A stretch of 64,000 bases of DNA from Syngnathus acus (taxonomy: Eukaryota; Chordata; Actinopteri; Syngnathiformes; Syngnathidae), in the NCBI RefSeq assembly GCF_901709675.1, contig NC_051089.1, positions 18,164,008 through 18,228,007 of the forward strand. The letters run 5' to 3'. Both the position numbers and the translations under genes were made by a program. Positions 31,125 through 44,400 of the stretch are shown here, one piece after another. The notes beneath the pieces were generated by a model, which had not been told where the DNA came from, searched no databases, and saw only the letters and a list, made by a program, of their open reading frames with translations. How positions within the stretch are numbered: the stretch's first letter is position 1; each line of letters starts with the position of its first letter.

Positions 31125-31209
31125 ATGGGAAGAAAAGTGACTCTTGCTACTTGTTCGTTGGATCAGTGGGCCTTGGAGTTTGACGGCAACTTTGAGAGAA
31201 TACTGAAAA
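31125..31209 (+). CDS. nadsyn1: NADSYN1 coding exon 1
   Basis: Glutamine-dependent NAD+ synthetase makes NAD from deamido-NAD, ATP and glutamine in the cytosol. The ATG at 31125 begins [20 protein letters not shown], matching the conserved N-terminus of the nitrilase-like glutaminase domain, then FERILK and a gtaagt donor at 31210 (phase 1). An in-frame acidic run upstream (31050-31095) reads into this exon, but the conserved start supports this ATG. An L1 tail ends 80 bp upstream, so the promoter and 5' leader are within or replaced by L1 sequence. Exons 2 and 3 are at 54300 and 61972. Confidence 0.92.
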
Positions 31210-32413
31210 GTAAGTCAGACCTCTTCAGATTCTGACGCATGGCTTGGCTTTTGTTGTACCTCTATCCCCGACGTTATCAATCATTACTGTGATCAAAAAT
31301 AGGGAATACAACAATAATAACTGTGCCTAATTAATACATATCCTCCCGATGAACTGGCTTTCCAAATCCAGATGTGGTCGTTACTGCAGTCAGTTCAGTA
31401 ATCAGTCAGTTCAGTGTCTCCTGTCTGCAGATTCGTCACAAGCTACATGGAAATTATTGAATTGCATAACTGTTCAACTTTTCAATAAACACGTGGAAAA
31501 AAACGTCTCGTTTACTACTTCCGACTGGCTGAAAATATTTGTAAACAGTAAAAAATAAGAGAGGAGAACGTGAGATTTGAGTACGGTAATCCCTCGTCTA
31601 TTGCGAATAATTGGTTCCAAGACCACCCGCGACAAGTGAAGACGCGATGAAGAGAAAATATATTGTTACAATATCCACACAAGACTTTTATGAACCTTTT
31701 ATTGTATTTTTAAACACTTTATTGTACTTTTAAACACTTCTTTTGTATTTTTAAACACTTTTGTAAGCATTTTAAAGTCAAACATTCTTATTTATTAAAT
31801 AAATAAATAAATAAATAAATACGTGTAAATATATTGTTACAATATCCACACAAGACATTTATGGACCCATATTGTATTTCTAAACACCTAATTGTTTTTT
31901 TTAAACATTTTGTATTTCTAAACATCTTTGTAAAACAAATTAAGGTCAAACTGACTAAGCAACATTCGTATTTATTTAAATAAATAAGAAAAATAAATAA
32001 GAGTGAATATATTGTTACAACAGCCACACAAGACTTTTATGAACCTTTTATGAAGTGTAAATGTGTCAGGCTCCTCTGCTCTTGCGTGCTGCCCGGCTGA
32101 CGCGCCCAGTGCGAGGGTGTCCACACAAGACTTGTATACTAACCCTAACCCAAACACTTTACTGTACTTTTAATCCTTTATTGTGTTTTAAGCATTTTAA
32201 AGTGGAAACGTGTCACGGCTCTGCTCTTGCTGTGCTGGCCGGCTGATGCGCCCCGTAGCCCAGCGCAAGCGCATCCGCAAGACTTTTATAATTTTATTTT
32301 TAAACACTATTATATTTTCAAACATTTTTAGTGTAAACATCTCACGGCTCCCTCTGCTCTTGCCGTGCTTGCCGGTTGACGCGCCCCCGCGGCTCAACGC
32401 GAGGGCATCAGCA

Positions 32414-32445
<32 letters not shown>

Positions 32446-35400
32446 AGACTTTGTTGGATTTTGGTCCACAATTTAGGGAGCGCTATCTGCGCCTCACGGC
32501 AAAAGCCATTGCCAATCACCTGTTATCCAATTCACTCACTGCGTGCTCGTTTAATTTCTTCAGATTTAGGAAAATGCAAAGACACTGAAGCAGAAATTAG
32601 ACTTACACAGGTTGGTTGAGTTCAATCATAATTCTTGTTAAGAAAGCTCTGTTTTCAGGAAAGTACAATACAGCGCTGGGCCTTTCAAGAGCAGAAAGTC
32701 TCCATTCAGAAAAGGCAACGTTCAAGGTTCTTTGGTCTGCTTATATTCAGTTGCTCATGCCGGTGTGGGGCGAGTTTGATGGGTGATGAGTTGTTGGGGT
32801 GGGGCGAGTTCGCAGTAGAGTTTGATTCCATGGGAGTGGGTGCTGGTATGGACGATTCGGTGTGTGTGTGGGGGCTGCCGTCTTCCATCCTGTCTTTCGG
32901 CCTTCGGGATCATCTTTGGCCGAGTCCTTGGCTGTCTCCTTCTGGCACCAGCTGGTTTTATCTCCAAGTGACCTTCCTGTAAACATTCTGCTCCATTCCT
33001 TGCACATATACTGTCGTACCTCATTCTTTCACTTTTGTCATTTTGTACGAATTTATTTGAGCTTTTTGGCTGTAACATCATTAATCTATTACTGTTCCCT
33101 GACTATGCTTTCCCTCTGTGCAGAGCGTTCAGTAGTAATCGAAAAGCTGGCGTCCCGCATTAGGCGACATATGACGTTTAGTCAAAACACGAGATATAAT
33201 CAAGTACTGAACGGTCAAGACGACTCTGGCCGTGTCCATGATTCAGAGAACAAACATCAGGCATGCATTACACAGTTCCTTAAGGGTCATTAAGCTATTT
33301 AAGCAACATATCAAAAGACATTTATTTTGCAGTGCACAGAAATACATATTGAATCGTGAAGTTGTAGCAACCTCTGTTATTATCTTTTATCAAAGAATGT
33401 CTAGTTATGTCTGCTTTATTGGTTGACTCCATGAATATACTTGTCTGCTTATATACTTTATCCAAAGAGATGTGAGCGTATCTGTTATTGTGGCTAGGCG
33501 GGTTTTGTGTCTTTTGACCCTATTCCTTCAACTTTTATAATGATTTTGAAACACTTTGTTGTATTTTTAAACGCGTCATTGTATCTTTAAATACTTTTTA
33601 AACAGCTTTAAAAAGCTTGCTCTGCCCGTCTGCTTCGATGACGCACGCTTGCTGACCGGCTCGTCAGCCGTCATTCCAGCCCTCCTTGTCTCCTTTAAAC
33701 TTTGTGTGAGCCCGTGTTGCATTTGGTTGTCTTGTATCGTTAGTGTCAAAATGAAATGCAAATCAGAGATGCTGCTGATTCTGCTGACGGAACAAAGTGG
33801 AAGAGTGGACACGTAGCGTGACTGCGGCAGGCTAAGATAAAGCGTAGTTCGAACTGCTCTTACAATTCCAAGCCAGTCAGCGCAAGGATCAACATGTTGC
33901 CATTGGTCTTGCCTCTCGACCAGCCAATAGTGTGCTTGTGCTGTAAAGACATATGGTCAGACAAAGCCCCCTGCTCCAAGTGGTGCCGCAAAAAGCCGCG
34001 ATGCACCGAATATATCTCCAATACAGTCGAACCTCAGTTTTCGAATGTCCCGGTTCTCGAACAAATCGAAATTCAAACGAAAAATTCGAGATTGTTTTGC
34101 TTCGGTTGTCGAACAAAAATTCGGAGGTCGAAGCTCGCGAGATGAGCCGAGAGGACCCGAGAAAACCCGACCGCGCGACCCGGATGCCGACTGACTCCGT
34201 TCGTTGTTATATTTCCGTTACTTTGAGGATTGTATTAACCCCTAATCATGCCTCCAAAGAAAGCAAGTGGGAGCAGTAAAGCCATCCTAAAACACAAAGA
34301 CGCTCTTAAAGCAATGCGACAGTGAGCGCCCGGCGCGCTGCAGTTGCGCGATCAGACCAAATTAAGCTCCCTGCGCACTGAGGTCCACTAAAATTTTGGA
34401 AAGTACATCAGGACTTTAAAAATATTTTCTAAATTTCAGCGACGGCTCTGTCACAATAATGCAACCAGCGCGGTGCAGTTGCGTGGTCGGCGGTGTGCTG
34501 CAGTTGCGCGATCGGACAAAAATGCGCAACTGAAAAAATGCTTAAAAAAGGTGTTTATTTAGTCTTGGAACAGATTAAATTTTTTTCCATTATTTGTAAT
34601 GGGAAAAATAGATTCGGAATTCGAACGATTCACTTCTTGAACCGCCTTCTGGAACGGATTGTGGTCGAAAACCTAGGTTTGACTGTATTTGTTTTCATAA
34701 TAACCTGCGATGCAGCGAGACCGCAATAGGTGAAGCACAAAGTGGTGAGGGATTACTATAACAAGAAAAGCATCGACATCCCATACGCCCTACCGTTATG
34801 CCTAAATGCGGCGCATTCCGGTGTTGAGCCAAAGTAGTTACCCTCGTGAAAATTCGTATTTCCTGCGGCGGGAGCGCACACTCATCACGTGTGAGGAGAA
34901 AGCCAATGCCGTCCGGCAGATAGTACCAGCTTGTTTTCAATAACAACATGAAGAACACTCGTTTGCGTTAGTCAAGTTCCATTTTTAGAAAGGGTTTATT
35001 TTATTTCTTTAAGCTCATTCGCGTTCTGCCATAGACCCGAGGTGCGTTCAATGACCAATCATACAGTCTGAACACTCATTCCATTCACCAAAAAGCAATG
35101 AGTACGTAAGCACTTTGCAGGGAGTACAAGTGTACATTCAAAAATGTATGAGCCTGATCATTAACCTCGACGCAAAGGAGCTCCACCTTTTGGGGTACAT
35201 TACATGTTACAAGAGGATATTACAGGGGACTTTATTCTTCATTGTGATCATCATTACCGTAATTTTCGGACTATAAGTCGCACCGGAGTATAAGTCGCAC
35301 CAGCCATAAAATGCCCAAAAAAGTGAAAAAAACATATATATGTATATAAGTCGCTCCTGAGTATAAGTCGCCCCCCCACCCAAACTATGAAAAAAACCGC

Positions 35401-38400
35401 GACTTATAGTCCGAAAATTACGGTACTCAGTTTTTATTATTCCGTTATTGTCAAACTTATCTTTGTATTTATTAAATTGAGTTAAAAATGACGATGCATA
35501 ATAATTAAATGCTGACATTACAGCAATGTAAGTGTTCAAAGCCACGCATGTTTGCATTCATGAGCAAAGTTTTGTGATGAAATCATTAATAATGAAAATG
35601 AATTTCAGTTCTGAAGGCTCGTTTTGTCCCAAGCAAAGTTACAGGTGCTGGGGAAGAGGGCTAAAAATTGTAACAGGAGCTCTGTTAGAGTAAGACAGAA
35701 GACCCACCTCTCAGCACAAAACGGTGAGCCCTGGACACAAACTGACTTTTTCTCTGTGTTCTTGGGGGTCTTTTCAGCAAGTGTGGCAAATTTGAACAAG
35801 TTCCCCCCTTCCCAGGCAAATTTAGAGGGACGGTACAAATTCTAACAGCAGCGCCGTTAGGATATGTTCGCCCCCTCCCATTTCAAAACGGTGAGTCCTA
35901 GACATAAACTGACTTTTCCTCTGGCTTCTTGGGGGTCTTTTCAATTATGTTTGTGAAATTGTGTCAGTTATGCACTCTTCAGTTCAAGATACTGAGCAAA
36001 CATACCACTGTTGAATGCTCAATTGAAGTGTTTTTATGAAAACAGTGTTTTGCAAAAATCCTTCTAATGCATGCACGCACAACCATTTACATCCTTGTTG
36101 ACATTAAAATATAATTTACAATGTCACATAGTGGTACAATAGCATTGCAGAACTTAACATACAATAACATATAAGAACATACATGAAAATATAAATACTT
36201 TAAATGTTCTATTTAGAAATAAAAGTAAAACAAAATCTTCAACGAAGGAGGTTCCCCTCCACACGACAATGAACCACCTGAAACTCTCGTCACACTGAAT
36301 CTGGTAAACAAAGAAACAAGCAGCATTTACAATATAGCACTGTCTAATGCTTTTTAAAATATTACACGTTAATAAATCAAAAACATCAAAACGTTTGCTG
36401 CTGTTAACATAGAACAACAGACGATAATTTTCAATAAATGTGTAACTTAATACGTTTCATAATCATCACATGCAGTCGTTAGCAAGAACTGATATTATTA
36501 CCCAACGTTTGTCGGCGTGATGCCACAAAAGTGGCACAAGTCAGATAGGTCATTTGTGAAAACAGATAAAGATAGAGCCACAGTCAGGACCATTCTTTGG
36601 GTGGCATAAACATCCCTTGGTTGCATGTTACTTACCGGTCTCTAATAAAAGAGTTGTGGCAATTTGCAGCCTATATTTGGTGATATCCTATGCTAGGCGT
36701 CAGGAACCTTTTTGGCGGAGAGCCATAAATGCCCATTTTTTAAAAATAATTTTCCTTGAGAGCCATACCATTTACAAAAAAAACCCGATAGGCTAAATAC
36801 AATTAAATGCATGTATTTTAATTAAGACCAACGATTTTTTGAGTGTACAAATGTATTCTTTTTAATAACGTTTTTATAGCCAATGATTTTTTGAGTGTAC
36901 AAATGTATTCTTTTTAATAACGTTTTTATAGCCAAAAATTTTTTTTTTACCATGAGTGAGACTTCTGGGGCTGCATCGTTTTGCTGATGACTTTGTAGTC
37001 CGGTTGATATGCGGTGAGGTTGAGCTTCATGCAGGCGTTGAGGCTCTCATCAGTTAGACGTGACCTTAGGTTGGTCTTGATGTAGTGATGTGCATTCCAG
37101 TTCTTTTAGGTGAACGGAATCTTATAAATCAGTTCACTTAAAAGATTCGTTCAAACGAATTGTTCAATGAATCCCCCCCTAACCCCCCCCCCCCCCCACA
37201 CACACACTCTCACACACACACACAAAAACGTTTTTTTGTTTTTTTTTTACATCCAGTGGAAACAACCCATACACATCAAACAATACAACTACACAACCCC
37301 CCCAAAATTATTATATATAATAATAATTGGCTCGGGTAATTAACACATTTCTTTCTATAATACAACACTTAAACACTGATCCGTTGGCAACAGTCTCTCA
37401 CCCGGTCGTGAATGGGAAATTGCGTCACTGACTCGTTCATGAACGGGAAATTACGTCACTGACTCGTAAAGTCCCTCCTCCATCTATCGCTCGCTGGCGC
37501 TGCTGATTGGTCGTTCGCGAAGATTCACGAGTGAGTGACAGACAGCATTGCCGCTATGCCATTGCCAGCCGACACACTTTATGCCGACATTGGTGTTTTA
37601 ATTTTGTTTTTGTTGGCTTGTAGTTGATGGTGTTATTATATATCGAATGTGTTTGTGTTTGAATAAAAGGTTGAAAAAAAAAACGTTATGCCGACATTTG
37701 TTAATTTTGGGGACACCAACTCATATAACAACGTAAAACACATATACATATTGTCATATAAAGCAGTTAACCAAATGTCAGATTTTTATGTTTTGATTGG
37801 CGAATATAAAAACAAGGAGTAAAACACCAGACAAGTTATAACTTAAATGTTTATTAAAATAATAATAATTAAAGTACATTTTGAACAAGCAATCTAATGT
37901 GAAACTGCAGTCGATATATTGGATAACAATATTTAGGCATATATATGCATACATGTTACCGTATTTTCCGCCCTAAAAGGCGCACCGGGTTATAAGGCGC
38001 ACCTTCAATGAACGGCCCATTTTAAAACTTTGTCCATATATTAGGCGCACCGGATTATAAGGCGCATAAAATAGAAGCTATACTGCATCAAACTGAGGTT
38101 GACTAGGGTTGCGGTATGCATCCACTAGCCAATAACCAACGATCCCTCTGTAAACAATCGCGTTTCTCAAACGATCTCCTATAAAATGATCAGAACTGAC
38201 TAAAGTTCGATCTAACGCATTGGTACTACTTACCTATGTTTCCCTTCCATATCGATCCGTAGATTTACTCGAAACATTAACAGAGCAGCCTATTTTGACA
38301 TGAAATAGCCTGGTACGTATAGCAGCTATCGCAATAGCATTAGCCATCCGCAAAGTCTCACGAGCCTCAGCTCGCAATCTCCCATGAGCCTCAGCAAAGT

Positions 38401-41400
38401 GTAAACAATCGCGTTTCTCAAACGATCTCCTATAAAATGATCGGAACTGACTAAAGTTCGATCTAACGCATTGGTACTACTTACCTATGTTTCCCTTCCA
38501 TATCGATCCGTAGATTTACTCGAAACATTAACAGAGCAGCCTATTTTGACATGAAATAGCCTGGTACGTATAGCAGCTATCGCAATAGCATTAGCCATCC
38601 GCAAAGTCTCACGAGCCTCAGCTCGCAATCTCCCATGAGCCTCAGCAAAGTGTAAACAATCGCGTTTCTCAAACAATCTCCTATAAAATGATCGGAACTG
38701 ACTAAAGTTCGATCTAACGCATTGGTACTACTTACCTATGTTTCCCTTCCATATCGATCCGTAGATTTACTCGAAACATTAACAGAGCAGCCTATTTTGA
38801 CATGAAATAGCCTGGTACGTATAGCAGCTATCGCAATAGCATTAGCCATCCGCAAAGTCTCACGAGCCTCAGCGAAGTGTAAACAATCGCGTTTCTCAAA
38901 CGATCTCCTATAAAATGATCGGAACTGACTAAAGTTCGATCCAACGCATTGGTACTACTTACCTATGTTTCCCTTCCATATCGATCCGTAGATTTACTCG
39001 AAACATTAACAGAGCAGCCTATTTTGACATGAAATAGCCTGGTACGTATAGCAGCTATCGCAATAGCATTAGCCATCCGCAAAGTCTCACGAGCCTCAGC
39101 TCGCAATCTCCCATGAGCCTCAGCAAAGTGTAAACAATCGCGTTTCTCAAACGATCTCCTATAAAATGATCGGAACTGACTAAAGTTCGATCTAACGCAT
39201 TGGTACTACTTACCTATGTTTCCCTTCCATATCGATCCGTAGATTTACTCGAAACATTAACAGAGCAGCCTATTTTGACATGAAATAGCCTCGCGGGTAC
39301 AACAGCTATTCGGTGACGCCCCCTGACTACAGTTGCCGTAATGCTGGGAAGCGATGCGACCTTGTAATTTACTAGTCGTACTAAAACGTACTGAAACATT
39401 TTGGCAGAGCACTGTGTACAACCAGTATGGATCAACAAATTCATCAGTTGATCCATATATAAGGCGCACTGGCCTATAAGGCGCACTGTCGGCTTTTGAG
39501 AAAATTTTAGGTTTTTAGGTGCGCCTTTTAGGGCGGAAAATACGGTATTTAAAACCTACTATAAGTAAATCGTAAATCTAAATTCTGGTTTACATAGTTC
39601 ACGCCAGGAGACACAACACGTCCACTGACTGATCCGTTGATGCACAGGAAGCCATTTCACTCATTGACTCGTTCGCGAACGGGAAAGCCAGGATTCGTTC
39701 CCTCACTGATCCGTTCTCGCGGTGAACTGGAAATGCAAATCACTCAGTGAGTGATTCACTCAGTGAGTGATTCGTTCACTCACAGATTCGTTCGTTGGTA
39801 ACGGGAAATGCAATTCACGACTCGTTCGTGAACGGGAAGTTACGTCACTGACTCGTAAAGTCCCTCCTCCATCTAACGCTCGCTGGCGCTGCTGATTGGT
39901 CTGCACGAGTGAGTGACAGACGGCATTGCTGCTAAAACGACACGTTATGCCGACATTGATGTTTTAATTTTGTATTTGTTGGCTTGTAGTTGATGGTGTT
40001 ATTATACCGAATGTGTTTGAGTTTTAATAAAAAGCTGAAAAAACCCCGTTATGCCGACATTTGTTATTTTGGGGGGCATCAACTCATATAACAACGTAAA
40101 ACACATACATATTGTCATATAAAGCTGTTAACCAAATGTCTGATTTTTATGTTTTAATAGGCGAGTATTAAAACAAGGAATAAAAAACTAGATAAGTTTT
40201 AACATAAATGTTTATTAATAATAATAATAATAATAATAATAAATTCACGACTCGTTCGTGAACGGGAAGTTAGGTCACTGACTCGTAAAGTCCCTCCTCC
40301 ATCTAATGCTCGCTGGCGCTGCTGATTGGTCTTCACGAGTGAGTGAGTGAGTGAGTGAGTGAGTGAGTGAGTGAGTGAGTGACAGACAGCATTGCTGCTA
40401 TGCTATTGCCAGCCGACACACGTTATGCCGACATTGACGTTTTAATTTTGTATTTGTTGGCTAGTAGTTGATGGTGTTATTATACCGAATGTGTTTATGT
40501 TTGTGTTTGAATAAAAGGTTGAAAAAAACGTTATACCGACATTTGTTAATTTTGGGGACACAAACTCATATAACAACGTAAAACACATACATATTGTCAT
40601 ATAAAGCAGTTAACCAAATGTCAGATTTTTATGTTTTGAATGGCGAATATAAAAACAAGGAATAAAACACCAGACAAGTTATAACATAAATGTTTATAAT
40701 AATAATAATAATAATAATAAAAGTACATTTCAAACCAGCAATCTAATGTGGAACTGCAGTCGATATATTGGATAACAACATTTAGGCATATAGTATATGC
40801 ATACACGTTATTTAAAACCTACTATAAGTAAATCGTAAATCTACATTCTGGCTTCCATAGTTCACGCCAGGACACGCAACATATTCACTGACTGATCCGT
40901 TGATGCACAGGAAGGCATTTCACTCATTGACTCGTTCGCGAACGGGAAAGCCAGGATTCGTTCCCTCACTGATCCGTTCTCGCGGTGAACTGGAAATGCG
41001 AATCACTCAGTGAGTGATTCACTCACTGAGTGATTCACTCAGAGTGATTCGTTCACTCACAGATTCGTTCGTTGATGAACGGGAAATGCAATTCAGAGTC
41101 AGAGTCAGCTTTATTGTCAATTCCTTCATGCTAAGACACACAAAGAAACCGAAATTTCGTTTCCCCTATCCCACGGTGACGAGACACAGTACACGATTAA
41201 CATACAAGTAAAACAACGGGGGAGAGAGTTCAGGACCCCAACAGCCTGGAGATCACAAACTTCGCCAGTGGCGAGCAGTGCTAGCATCCCACAACAGAGT
41301 CCCGGCACCATTCGTCACGGATGTAGACGCACAGCCCACCTCCTCGCGATGTTCCCCCTCGTACAATGGCCCGGTCCGCCCGATAGCACGCCATCCGCTC

Positions 41401-44400
41401 CAGATGCACAGCAGTCACGCACTGTCCGGTCCGTAGAACTCAGCAGGCATGTTGATGTCCAGCGATCGAACGTTCGCCAGAAGAATGGAAGGCACGGCCG
41501 GGCGAGCTGGGTTGGCCGCCAGCCTGGCCCGGACGCCCAACCGGGGAAGTAATAGCAGGCGAGTCCGGCGACGCTCCAGGACGGAGCAGACCGAGCGCCT
41601 TTAATGTCCCCGCTTCAAAGTCCAGATCGCCACAAAACTCGCTTTCGCCGATGTCGAGCAGAACCAGCCCGCCGCACTTGTAGCACAACCCGGTACGACG
41701 AGACGAACACACAAAACTGTCGGACAAACCCACATTAACCGACAAAACAAACACACAAACAAACAATTCACGACTCGTTCGTGAACGGGAAGTTACGTCA
41801 CTGACTTGTAAAGTCCCTCCTCCATCTAACGCTCGCTGGCGCTGCTGATTGGCTGATTTTCTTCTTCGTTTTGTTTTACGGCGAGGTAGCACCAGCTTCA
41901 ATGGGCATTACTGACATCTACTGGTTGAAGTTATATATGAAAGGAAAAAAAGAACGAATCACTTTAGGAAATGATTCGTTCACTCTCGTTCACTGAAAGG
42001 ATTCGTTCTTTTTGAACGAATCGTTCACTCACGAGCCAACACTATCTTGATGTTTGAGATGAGAGAAGGACTGCTCACATGTATAGGTAGATCCGAACAT
42101 GGTCAATACAGCAACGCTCACTCGCTGCAGTGTGTGATATGTGACTGGAAGCGCATTCCATGTTTTCTCAATCAGCTCATCTGCATGTGGAAGTTTTTTC
42201 ATTTCTGTCCACGTGTTGGCCAGTTCTGCTTGCTGTCGTGCAAGTTTCTCCAACTCTTCATTCAGCGACACCCACATGTCAGCGGCCTTCAGATCAGCAA
42301 TTTCAAGCTCAAACTCTCCGACAGACACACCAGGGATGTAACTCAGCTCCGCTGCATCCAGCAGGCACACGTGTGGATGAGTGATGAATTGAAACAGACG
42401 AGTGTGCTCACGAAAATCTCCAAAACGTGCTTTGAACGACTGCAGGACATTAGATGTCAAGCTAGCGAGCTGCTGAATATCAACATGTTGAGAGGGGTCT
42501 CTTGTTGTGCAGGCATCTTTAAATTCCTTCTGTTTTTCAAAGTGCAGTAAACAGCCCGTCTCAATATCCGCAACAAAAAGCTCCAGCTTATCCTTGAATG
42601 CAGACACATCTTGTAGAAGGGATGCGACTGTATTTCCAATGCCTTTGATTTTCACGTTGAGTTGGCTTAGATAGGCAGTCATGTCCACCAGGTAGTAAAA
42701 CTTCAGAAGCCACTCGGTGTTGGTTAGCTCAGGATGCTCAGCACCTTTCATTTTGAGAAAAGTCAGGATTTCACTCAGGCAAGCCGCGAAACGGCCGAGC
42801 ACCTTCTCTCTTGACAACCACCGGACATTGCTGTGCAGAACCAGACCAGGGTAGGCATTTCCAACTTCATCCAGCAGTGTTTTAAACCGGCGATCATGTA
42901 ACGCTCTGGCAACAATGAAGTTGACCAACCGAATCACCAGCAACATCACTTCACCTAGTTGCTCACCACACATTTGCGCACAAAGTGGCTCCTGATGCAG
43001 AATGCAATGAAGACTGAGGATAGGTCTGTTTTCAAGTTGACGAAGAAGGGCCACGAATCCTCGTTTTTTTCCCCACCATACATGGAGCGCCATCGGTACA
43101 CGGAGAAATGAGTTTATCCATAGGTAGATTTTTCTCCTGGGCAAACTCCATGAACGCCTTGAATAAATCCTCCCCTCTCGTTGATCCCTTCATTGGCAAA
43201 ACAGCAAGACTTTCCTCATGCAGCGTGTCACCGGCAACATATCTTGCAATCACACTGAATTGGGATACATGGCTCGCGTCTGTTGATTCATCCAAAGCGA
43301 GGGAGAAGTAGACTGCTGTGTTTATGTCCCTCACTTGTGTTTCCTCCACTTGATTTGCCATCATAATGGCCCGATCATGAACGGTTCTTGCTGACAGAGG
43401 CATGTCTTTTATCCGTTTGAGTATCTTTTCTTTATCCGAGAAGTCGTCAAAAGGTTCATTAGCCACATCATGCATAAATGTTTTGAAATACTCGCCATCA
43501 GTGAATGGCTTTCCGTTCCTCACAATTGCTAATGCGCCAGCAAAACTAGCTGAATTAAAGTCACCTTGTCTGGTCCATACACGGAGTTGCTGTTGACTAG
43601 CTTGGACCTTCCTCTGGAGCTCTACACACGCATTCTTTCTGCTGTCCCCAGCTGGGTATTTGGTTGCAAATGTCGCATGTCGTGTCTCAAAGTGGCATTT
43701 AATATTGGAGCGTTTCATTGATGCAATTTTGTCATTGCATATTCAAGATTCAAGAATTTTTATTTGCCATGTTTGAGCGTGCCAAACAAGGAATTTAACT
43801 TCGGTACATTACAGCCTCTGTTCAACATTTAGGTGACTAACAACACTCAGGACGTGTGAAAAATGACAAATATTCTCAAACATCCCCTGATCTTAAACTC
43901 CCAGAAGGGGAAGGAAAAACTCAAAACTCCAACTAGGGGAAATGAGAAACCTTGAGAAGAGACCACAGATGGGAGGGTCCCTCTTCCAGGATGACCAGGC
44001 TGCAATGGATGCAGAGAAGAAACATAGTACAAACAGTGTAGACAATTCAAAAAAGGTGTGGAGAGCAGGATGTTATTGCACAGCAATGACTCTGAGACTC
44101 TAATATGAGGCACATAGCAGAGCCTCCTCTCTCCACAAATGTGATTTCTTCGGTCCACTCACTCTGAAATGTTCGGTAACCGTCATCTTTTTTTCTCTTC
44201 GCCATCAGCAAGGCAGGCACGCGTGGGGAATTGCGAAAAGCGAAGTCGTGGTCGAGCGTCGACTAACCAGCAGCAGGTGTGCGTGATTTGGCCAGATTAG
44301 AGGGGTGTGGTCGTGGGTGTGTGACAGGAGTATTGTCCAATAAAAATCGCGCTTTTTTTGTCCGACGTGGCGTCATCCTTCTGTAAACCAAAGGGCAGTT

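Larger units (their letters stand above)
31584..34758. mobile_element. Tigger-like TIR element, expanded by internal repeats
   Basis: Left end cggtaatccctcgtctattgcg and right end (reverse complement) tagtaatccctcaccac share an inverted terminus taatccctc, with TA on both sides (31582-31583, 34759-34760). The terminus resembles Tigger/pogo elements. Inside are degenerate repeats of acactttattgtatttttaa and of a gctctgctcttgc..gctgacgcgcc block (about 32065, 32217, 32345, 33615), an unexplained insert (about 32445-33490) and a nested TA element (34024-34685). No transposase. Confidence 0.6.
37450..40860. repeat. Large direct repeats inside the nested hAT
   Basis: The block starting gtcactgactcgtaaagtcc, passing gttatgccgacatt and tgttggct.gtagttgatgg, and ending at aagtaaatcgtaaatct recurs at 37452-37925 plus 39546-39575, partly at 39843-40210, and at 40262-40845. 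Copies diverge by a few percent and microsatellite length. Confidence 0.85.
37083..42044. mobile_element. Second hAT element nested in the first, 8-bp target duplication
   Basis: Begins TAGTGATGTGC and ends GCCAACACTA; the octamer TCTTGATG flanks both (37075-37082, 42045-42052) and the host transposase frame resumes across it. Both arms are rich in gaacgaatc/gattcgttc motifs. It has no transposase. The interior is a direct multi-copy array of about 0.5-kb blocks (37450-37900, 39840-40210, 40260-40860, 41795-41850) plus a nested TA element and a retrotransposon tail. Confidence 0.92.
36947..44205 (-). pseudogene. hAT transposase (GTF2IRD2/ZBED-like), split in three
   Basis: The ATG at 44205 starts [17 protein letters not shown]; a retrotransposon insertion follows, then the finger end [66 protein letters not shown] and [11 protein letters not shown] carry catalytic acidic residues. 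After a frameshift near 43075 come [30 protein letters not shown] and the C-terminal hAT dimerisation block [21 protein letters not shown] hAT insertion interrupts KHQD, and the last 40 residues ([20 protein letters not shown]) lie at 36947-37080. Cut-and-paste transposase, now dead. Confidence 0.92.

Noticed and set aside
38151-39290. CRISPR array
   Set aside because: Units are adjacent and nearly identical over 251 bp with no unique spacers; this is a eukaryotic tandem array in a transposon.
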